Origin: Streptomyces sp. DvalAA-14
Lineage (GTDB): Bacteria > Actinomycetota > Actinomycetes > Streptomycetales > Streptomycetaceae
Length of the DNA: 64,000 bases
Direction of reading: 5' to 3'
Assembly: GCF_900091855.1 (NCBI RefSeq)
Contig: NZ_FMCH01000388.1
Location: 1 to 64,000 of the forward strand
Both the position numbers and the translations under genes were made by a program. Of the stretch, positions 58,869 through 64,000 are shown piece after piece. The notes under the pieces are model-generated. The model searched no databases. It was not told the DNA's origin and saw only the letters and a list, made by a program, of their open reading frames with translations. How positions within the stretch are numbered: position 1 is the first letter of the stretch; each line of letters starts with the position of its first letter.

Positions 58869-60128
58869 GTGAAAGATGTGGTTGTGCAGCTCCCTTACGT
58901 CTACCGCGTGACCAAGTACGACCCCGCCGACCGTGACGAACGCGGCTATTACGTCGGTTCCGAGGACGTCTTCAGCGACCATGGTGAGGTCGAGGCTGCC
59001 TATCTTCAGGCGGTCGCGGCCTTCGCCGGGGACACTGGCATCGATCACCTGGCTGTACGGGAACCGCAGGTCCCGTCCTTCGCGCATTTCGGCGTCGAGC
59101 CTGCGGTGGACGGCTTTGGGTTGGACGGACTCTTCCCTGACGGCCTGGCCGGTTTCCACGACGGGGCACGGGTACCACTGCCCATCGGGCTGGAGTTGGT
59201 GCGGGCCATGCTGCGTGACAACGGCGCCTGGTGCCGGCTGGAGACGGAGACCACGTTCGCGGTACATGTGGGATGGGACCAGTATGTCTACGTCGGCAGC
59301 AGTCGGCCGTGCGAGGAGGCACTGTCCCGAACCCGCGCGCTGGGGCTGTTCCCGGAACGCCTGGACTCCTCTCCGTACGACATGGAGACCGATGGCGAAG
59401 TTGTCCAGCGGCCTGGCGACGACGAATTCTGGGCCGGTATGCGCTGGGCCGTCGCCATCGGCCGCGCCGGACTCCTGGAAGAGATCTACCTCGAAGGCGC
59501 TTCCCGATGGCACCGCCTCTCCCGCGACACCATCGACACGGTCCGTACCAGCGTTACTCCCCGTGCCCGGCTGGCCGTGTGGCCGGACCTGTCCTCCGAC
59601 ATCGAAGCGGTCCTCGGTGCTCTCCCTGTCGAGGGTCTCATCGAAGGTGTCTGGCAGGACGAGGACGGCCGGATCCACAGCGCTGTCGCCGACGAGGACG
59701 ATCTCCCGGAGTTGGCCGCCCGCATATCCAGCGCCCGCGCCGCAGCGCTCCTGCCGGTGTACGCCGACGACCGTGCGCCCTTGTTCACCGCTGTCATGCC
59801 TGACGGGGACGGCGTTGTACGGGCTCGTTGGCAGACCGAGCCGACGCCGAGTGACCGCAACTGGGCCTTCCTCAAGACCCTTCACCGAGGTGAGATCGTC
59901 ACCGGCACGGTGACCCGCATCGCCGGCTTCGGCGTCACCTTCGTGGTTATTGACGGCTTCGAAGCAACGATCAACATCCCCGAGCTGTCATGGCGGCACG
60001 TCGACCACCCGTCCGATGTCGTCTCGGTCGGTCAGGAGGTGAACGCCGAAATTCTCGACGTCGACCTCATCCGTGAGCGCGTATCACTGTCCCTCAAGGC
60101 CCTGCAGGAAGATCCGGAGCGCTGCTGA
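58869..60128 (+). CDS. S1 RNA-binding domain protein with unknown N-terminal region
   Basis: A 419-residue product. The GTG at 58869 is the most likely start; frames open upstream are low quality. Residues about 5-330 form an unrecognised mixed domain (YRVTKYDPADRDERGYYVGSEDVFSDHGEVEAAYLQAV). The last 80 residues are a clear S1 fold (GEIVTGTVTRIAGFGVTFVVIDGFEATINIPELSW; VGQEVNAEILDVDLIRERVSLSLKALQEDP). S1 domains bind RNA, so the protein may act on translation or RNA stability. It lies inside the tRNA-Pro-repeat-bounded segment. Confidence 0.8.
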   Translation: MKDVVVQLPYVYRVTKYDPADRDERGYYVGSEDVFSDHGEVEAAYLQAVAAFAGDTGIDHLAVREPQVPSFAHFGVEPAVDGFGLDGLFPDGLAGFHDGARVPLPIGLELVRAMLRDNGAWCRLETETTFAVHVGWDQYVYVGSSRPCEEALSRTRALGLFPERLDSSPYDMETDGEVVQRPGDDEFWAGMRWAVAIGRAGLLEEIYLEGASRWHRLSRDTIDTVRTSVTPRARLAVWPDLSSDIEAVLGALPVEGLIEGVWQDEDGRIHSAVADEDDLPELAARISSARAAALLPVYADDRAPLFTAVMPDGDGVVRARWQTEPTPSDRNWAFLKTLHRGEIVTGTVTRIAGFGVTFVVIDGFEATINIPELSWRHVDHPSDVVSVGQEVNAEILDVDLIRERVSLSLKALQEDPERC

Positions 60129-60255
60129 CCGTTCAGGGAGGGAGACTCTGAGGGCATCCAGGTCGGTGAGGCTGTCCTGGTCAGGGTCCTGGAACCGGGA
60201 CAACTCTGGTGCAGGGCCCGGTGAGTCTGGGGCCCTGACCCGTCGCTCCAGATTT

Positions 60256-60300
60256 GGTTCGGGCGGGATTTGAACCCACGGCTCCTTTGTCCCGAATGAG
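60256..60300 (-). tRNA. tRNA-Pro-like 3' fragment, att-site-like copy B
   Basis: On the minus strand it reads TTCGGGA anticodon loop, CAAAG, GAG, T-arm GTGGG-TTCAAAT-CCCGC, then CCGAACCA. A 19-bp block (60264-60282) and a 9-bp block (60289-60297) are identical to copy A, with the same 25-base spacing. The acceptor and anticodon-stem bases differ, so it is a partial or hybrid remnant, not a working tRNA. Confidence 0.6.
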
Positions 60301-60312
60301 GCCCTGATCGTT

Positions 60313-60349
60313 CCCTGACCTGCGGGATTCGGGAAACCGCAGGTCAGGG
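60313..60349. terminator. 13-bp perfect hairpin
   Basis: CCCTGACCTGCGG (60313-60325) pairs perfectly with CCGCAGGTCAGGG (60337-60349) around an 11-base loop. It is adjacent to the tRNA-like copy B and could be a terminator or part of a recombination site. Confidence 0.75.
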
Positions 60350-60503
60350 GGTGGGTGAGGGTTGGTCTGGATGGGTCTCGGGGGGCGGGTTTTTCATGAT
60401 CGTCTCCCAATTTTCTCCCAGAGCTCTGGGGTCTGACCTGCCCGTAGCGCTGCCCGCAGAGGTAGGGCCTGCGCGCCGCGACGGCGTACCTGAGCACCAG
60501 GCG

Positions 60504-60899
60504 TCAGAGCTTCACGACCACGACGCGGTCTCCGCAGAGCTTGCGCATGTCGTCCTCGTCCGAGGTGAAGATGGTGACCCGGCCGGGCTGCCGCAGAGCT
60601 ACAGCGGCCAGGGCAGCGTCGATCGCGTACTTGTGGCCGTGCAGTCCGGCATCCTGGAGAAGGTCGATGGCGTCGTTGGCGATCTGTTCGGTCACCGGCT
60701 CCACCCGCCGCGACAGAGCCCAGCGCCAGGCCGGCCGATGGAGCTTCGCGTGGTAGGCCTCGATGAGGGTCATCGACGTCGTGACCACGGGGATGTCGGA
60801 GCGGTCGGCGTCCTTGAGGCGGGCACCCATGCGACGGTCTCCCCGTACCCACTGGGACAGGCCTTCGCTGTCGAGCAGGTAGACCTGTCCGTCGCTCAC
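60504..60899 (-). CDS. PIN-domain toxin (VapC-like)
   Basis: A 131-residue PIN-type RNase. The acidic active-site residues are at expected places: Asp10 (VYLLDSEGL), Glu47 (MTLIEAYH), Asp94 (HKYAIDAALAAVAL) and Asp114/116/117 (IFTSDEDDMRKL). VapC toxins cleave tRNA or rRNA. GTG 60899 overlaps the antitoxin stop (GTGA), giving the standard antitoxin-first toxin-antitoxin operon. Confidence 0.88.
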   Translation of the reverse strand: MSDGQVYLLDSEGLSQWVRGDRRMGARLKDADRSDIPVVTTSMTLIEAYHAKLHRPAWRWALSRRVEPVTEQIANDAIDLLQDAGLHGHKYAIDAALAAVALRQPGRVTIFTSDEDDMRKLCGDRVVVVKL

Positions 60900-61183
60900 G
60901 CGGCCTCTCCGGGCGAATGGGCCGTCTTACGGGCTCGCTCCTCGCGTTCGGCGTGGGCTCGCTCGATGTCTCTGCGCTCCGCCTCCGCCTCCGCCAGTTC
61001 CTCCGCAGTGACGGGGCCGTATTCGGTCTCCCACCAGTCGACGGCCTCGTGCAGTCGTTCACGCTCGCGCTGGCGCTCGACGGCTTGTGTGACGTAGCGG
61101 CTGAAACCGCCGGGGCCGACCTCGGAGCGGATCTCCTCGGCGAGCTCCTCTGGCAAGGTCACGGTGTACTTCTTCGTTGCCAT
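60896..61183 (-). CDS. Ribbon-helix-helix antitoxin (VapB-like) partner of the PIN toxin
   Basis: A 95-residue protein. The N-terminal RHH motif is KKYTVTLPEELAEEIRSEVGPGGFSRYVTQAVERQ, and a long charged helix follows to wrap the toxin. ATG 61183 begins directly at the RHH strand; ATG 61195 is an alternative. The start region contains GTATGGTCGATGGTATGG-type repeated bases that could be the autoregulatory operator. Translation is coupled to the toxin gene by a 4-base overlap. Confidence 0.85.
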   Translation of the reverse strand: MATKKYTVTLPEELAEEIRSEVGPGGFSRYVTQAVERQRERERLHEAVDWWETEYGPVTAEELAEAEAERRDIERAHAEREERARKTAHSPGEAA

Positions 61184-61321
61184 ACCATCGACCATACCGC
61201 CGGTGTGGCTGCGACGCCAGCATGAACCGACGTGCCCTCGGGTGAAGGAAGTCCCTCGAGCCCCGAGGACTCCATGCCGCCCAGGGGGCCGTGTGTGCCC
61301 AGGTGGGGGTCTCCGGCCGGT

Positions 61322-61825
61322 CTAGTCCAGCCAGATCATCATCGCGTCGCCGTCACGAGATGCGGCCTCGAAGAACGGCACGAGCGTTTGATAGTGGTGG
61401 ATGACGTACTTCACCCACTGCTCGGCCTCGTCTTCCGCGATGCCCGGATACAGGTCGGCACGGGCGAGGTCTGCCGCGGTGACGTCCCGGCCGAGCACGT
61501 CGCTCGGTGTGCCGGCCAGCGCTGCGGCAGCGGCGCGGACCTGCTCGGGGGTGAGGTAGCGAGGCGGCCCGTACCCCCAGTCGTCGGCTCCTGGGATCCC
61601 CTCCTCGCCATGCACGATGTCGACGGGGAAGCCAATCCGCCGCAGCATCAAAGCAAGGGCGTCCCACGCCTTGCCGATGTCGAGGCAGCGGGGCTGGGAG
61701 GCGCCAGGCTCGTCCATCTCGGCATCGATCAGCTCCTCGATGAATTCCAGGGCCCAGCCTGGATCCGCGACCGCGCGTTCAAGTTCGGCCGGCGTCAGGC
61801 GGGCGTACTCACCGATCATGCTCAT
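61322..61825 (-). CDS. DUF1877-like protein
   Basis: A 167-residue DUF1877/YfbM-type protein from ATG 61825 (MSMIGEYARLTPAELERAVADPGWALEFIEEL); the open frame upstream is rejected because this is the universal family start. Other conserved parts are CLDIGKAWDALALMLRRIGFPVDIVHGEE, WGYGPPRYLTPEQVRAAA and FFEAASRDGDAMMIWLD. Function unknown. Possibly part of the accessory block. Confidence 0.88.
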   Translation of the reverse strand: MSMIGEYARLTPAELERAVADPGWALEFIEELIDAEMDEPGASQPRCLDIGKAWDALALMLRRIGFPVDIVHGEEGIPGADDWGYGPPRYLTPEQVRAAAAALAGTPSDVLGRDVTAADLARADLYPGIAEDEAEQWVKYVIHHYQTLVPFFEAASRDGDAMMIWLD

Positions 61826-62422
61826 GGCCCGGATCGTAGAGGTTGGGACTGACACCGAGCCCTCGCTCAGCGGCTCGGCCTCTCCACGTCCCGCTGCGGC
61901 CGACACCGGGTCTGCAGAGTGCCGGGCCCTGCAGAACTCGTCGGACCCCGGCGTCGGGTCCACCTTTCTGCGACGCATCGGGAAGTCGTGCGGAATCGGA
62001 GGGTGGGCGGGATCTGCCCCTGGAAAGGGACCTTGGGTACTGGTCATCTGGCGCCGCCTCGACCTCGTCGTCGTCGCCAGGCAGCCGGCGCTCTCCTGGC
62101 GCCATCACCGGCTCACCGGGCTGGTCGGCCCCAGAGCACTCGCCGCCCAACGCAGCTTCGAGTCCGCAGCGACGGTGCCCCATGGCGCCCGTAATCGGCC
62201 CTTCGCATTGGCCGAGCAGCTCCTGTCCGACCTCGGGACAACGCAGGCGCAGCCGCCGGAGTGCGAGGGGCCAGGTGTCCCAACACCTTGAGGAGGAGTC
62301 GGCCGGATGCTCGCCGCGGACTGGTTCGGCGCCGCAGTGGGATCGGGCTGTGCGGCCACCTGACCTGCGAGTTGACCGGTGCTCCGCCCAATCAGCCCGA
62401 AGCGGGCGGTTCCAGCACCGGT
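61826..62422. other. Gap without a supported gene
   Basis: About 600 bases; short overlapping frames on both strands, none with a convincing start or motif. A plus-strand frame ending at 62291 (ALAEQLLSDLGTTQAQPPE) may be a gene remnant but cannot be supported. Confidence 0.4.
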
Positions 62423-63940
62423 TCAGCGGTCCTCGTAGGGAAGGTCCTCCTGGCGCACTGCGAGATAGGTTTCGGGTGTGGCCGATTCGAGCAGCCCGGG
62501 ATGCTCCTCAAGGTCCAGCGTGGGCTCCTGCCCGCTGGGCAGCAGCTCTCGCCAGGTACGTTCGGCGCCTCGCTCGTAGGCGTTGCGAACGCGGGGTTCG
62601 ATGCGGGTGCGGAGTTGCTCCTGCTGGTCGCGGAAAATGTGCCGTTCGCTGCGGCGGCGTTCCTCCTGGATGTACTCGTCGGCCGGTTCGTCAGCGACTC
62701 GCCGGTCTTCGGCGCGCAGGCCAGGAGTGCGTTCGGCGATAAGAGCGTCCTCTCGGTGGAGTTGGGCGCATGCAGCGAACAGCCGCCGGGACATGCCCAG
62801 ACGCAACTCAGTGCCGGGGATGCGGTAGCTGAGGAAGTCGTCCAATCCCATGCTGCGGGAGAGGGCGCGGCGGCTGTCCTCGTCGTCGGTTCTGGCGCGT
62901 GCGGCCCGGCGTATCTCCTGGGTGGATGCGTCGTGCTCCAGTGGGGTGGTGAGGCCGCCGAACTGGGCGCGGCGGGTGGATCGGTCGGCACTCACACCCA
63001 CGGCTCCCAGTCTCGGCGGAGGCGCGGAGCGCATGGCCAGATACATAAGCATCTGGGCGCGAGCGGCTCCCATGAGCGCGTCATCGCTGTCGCCGATGTG
63101 GTCCTCGGGCATTCCGGCCGGCTGTGAGCCGGTTCTGCGCTCTCCGCGCGCCGCGGAGGGCGGTTTGCCACCGTGCCGATCGTGATCGATGGTCAGGAAG
63201 AGGTCCCCTTGGCGTTGAACCGAGGCACCGCACAGGATCAGTCTGTGCTCGTAGGCGTGGAGGATCTTGCTGCCCTCCTTCAGTTGGTGCCAGCCCTCGT
63301 CCAGTGACTTCTTTCGGACGTTGCCTCCCTTGGCCTCGATCAGCCAGTAGGCATCCTCGCCGGCGTGCAGGCCCCACAGGTCCGGCAGGGTCCGAGCCGG
63401 GTCCTTGAAGAGATCGCGCAGGGCGGGATCGGGGTCGGGGCCGCCGTCCTCGATGTGCCAGGTCTGGCCCAGGCCCATGAGGTAACGGCAGGCCCACTCC
63501 GTCATCGTCATGCCCAGGCGGTAGCCCAGAGCACCCTTGGCGGTGCGCTCGGTCCCGTGCTCGTAGATCGCGTTGACGGTCAACCGGCGGCCCGCGTTGT
63601 CGGCGTGCTGGCCGGCGTAGGCGTGGATGCCGAGATACGCGTAGAGCGGGGCGACCCTGGCCACAAGTTCGCCCCGCGCCAGTTGCTCGGCCCGATGCAG
63701 CCAGGGTGTGACGTCGCGGCCCACTTCTGTGGCTGCCTTGACGATCTCCCGCCACGTTGTCGTAGGGAGATACCAGCCGTCCGACTCAGGGAACGTACCG
63801 GGCGACGACCAGGCGCCGTGGGCAGCCGTGCGCCACTGTCTGTACGGTCGTTTGGCCGGACCGTCGCGGAAGAGCACGGGGATGTCAACGCTGTCGGCAT
63901 AGACCATCGGTGGGGCGTCTCTGACGTCACGGGGTATCAC
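62423..63940 (-). CDS. Large protein with PD-(D/E)XK nuclease-like motif
   Basis: A 505-residue protein from GTG 63940 (ATG 63904 is an alternative). The middle contains LPDLWGLHAGEDAYWLIEAKGG (Pro186-Asp187 ... Glu202-Ala-Lys204), the spacing of a PD-(D/E)XK restriction-like nuclease core, preceded by CRYLMGLGQTW, a helix that could carry the first acidic residue. The C-terminal third (about 380-480) is Arg/Glu-rich and probably coiled. No methyltransferase or helicase partner is visible before the window edge. It may be a nuclease of a defence or mobile element; similarity is motif-level only. Confidence 0.65.
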   Translation of the reverse strand: MIPRDVRDAPPMVYADSVDIPVLFRDGPAKRPYRQWRTAAHGAWSSPGTFPESDGWYLPTTTWREIVKAATEVGRDVTPWLHRAEQLARGELVARVAPLYAYLGIHAYAGQHADNAGRRLTVNAIYEHGTERTAKGALGYRLGMTMTEWACRYLMGLGQTWHIEDGGPDPDPALRDLFKDPARTLPDLWGLHAGEDAYWLIEAKGGNVRKKSLDEGWHQLKEGSKILHAYEHRLILCGASVQRQGDLFLTIDHDRHGGKPPSAARGERRTGSQPAGMPEDHIGDSDDALMGAARAQMLMYLAMRSAPPPRLGAVGVSADRSTRRAQFGGLTTPLEHDASTQEIRRAARARTDDEDSRRALSRSMGLDDFLSYRIPGTELRLGMSRRLFAACAQLHREDALIAERTPGLRAEDRRVADEPADEYIQEERRRSERHIFRDQQEQLRTRIEPRVRNAYERGAERTWRELLPSGQEPTLDLEEHPGLLESATPETYLAVRQEDLPYEDR

Positions 63941-64000
63941 GCAACTACCTTGTCAGCGCGGCGCTTCCTGCGAGACGAGATCGCGAATCGGGCTGGCTCC

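Larger units (their letters stand above)
60129..60503. other. Gap with tRNA-Pro-like remnant and strong hairpin
   Basis: It holds the tRNA-like remnant (60256-60300) and the 13-bp hairpin (60313-60349), plus two TCTCCCA copies (60403-60420). No supported ORF. Confidence 0.6.

Overview
The window is very GC-rich, uses GTG/TTG as well as ATG starts, and carries many secreted proteins, DUF4232 lipoproteins, a LuxR regulator with no adjacent sensor kinase, and a DasR-type operator in front of a chitinase. This points to Streptomyces or a close relative. No rRNA, intact tRNA or CRISPR array was seen.

Region 1 (1-5.7 kb) holds a MerR regulator fused to a methyltransferase, a small membrane protein, a TPR protein, a 59-residue unknown protein and a secreted GH79-like glycosidase. 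Region 2 (6.2-25.8 kb) is the centrepiece: a contractile injection system (eCIS/phage-tail-like particle) locus. Its order is sheath, tube, a tail-assembly-chaperone-like pair, a giant disordered Ala/Pro protein, a second tube protein, LysM hub, VgrG-like spike, gp25, baseplate J, tail protein I, and a zinc-ribbon/transmembrane/discoidin-like protein. A LuxR regulator, the Pvc16-type cap protein and the AAA+ ATPase follow. A convergent gene encodes an Ig-like/TM/hydrophobic-W protein. I found no head, terminase or integrase genes (so not a prophage), no TssJLM (so not a T6SS), and no obvious PAAR tip, tail fibre or conventional tape measure. Region 3 (25.9-30.4 kb) has two candidate cargo proteins with an N-terminal LQRxxGNAA motif, one carrying HELIH and the other a His-rich core plus poly-Arg tracts, and then an ankyrin protein.

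Region 4 (30.4-38.1 kb) is chromosomal-type content: a chitinase with a dre-like site in its promoter, a TetR-controlled membrane protein/aldo-keto reductase operon, two DUF4232 lipoproteins and an XRE-type transmembrane protein. Region 5 (38.2-64 kb) is an accessory patchwork. It holds a macrodomain protein, a broken SMI1/KNR4 gene, a DinB protein, a 1,140-residue HEAT-like protein, a PA14/FN3 secreted protein, a methyltransferase/TetR pair, IS5-type transposase pieces, DUF5984, a serpin, DUF899, ankyrin/HEAT, S1-domain, VapBC-type, DUF1877 and PD-(D/E)XK proteins. Fragments of tRNA genes lie near 47.7, 52.6, 57.7 and 60.3 kb, which suggests repeated insertion and excision at tRNA sites.

How the parts fit: the sheath, tube, baseplate, cap and ATPase genes would build a contractile particle. 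The zinc-ribbon/TM/discoidin protein and the Ig/TM/hydrophobic-W protein could anchor it to the membrane. The convergent QR-motif proteins are the best cargo candidates. The most interesting unexplained feature is the roughly 1,180-residue protein in the tape-measure position. It repeats short V/I-Q-R motifs that also mark the N-termini of the candidate cargo proteins. Several reading-frame breaks sit on short homopolymers (G5, C5, G7, A4), so programmed frameshifting, real decay and assembly error must be separated before the affected gene models are trusted.
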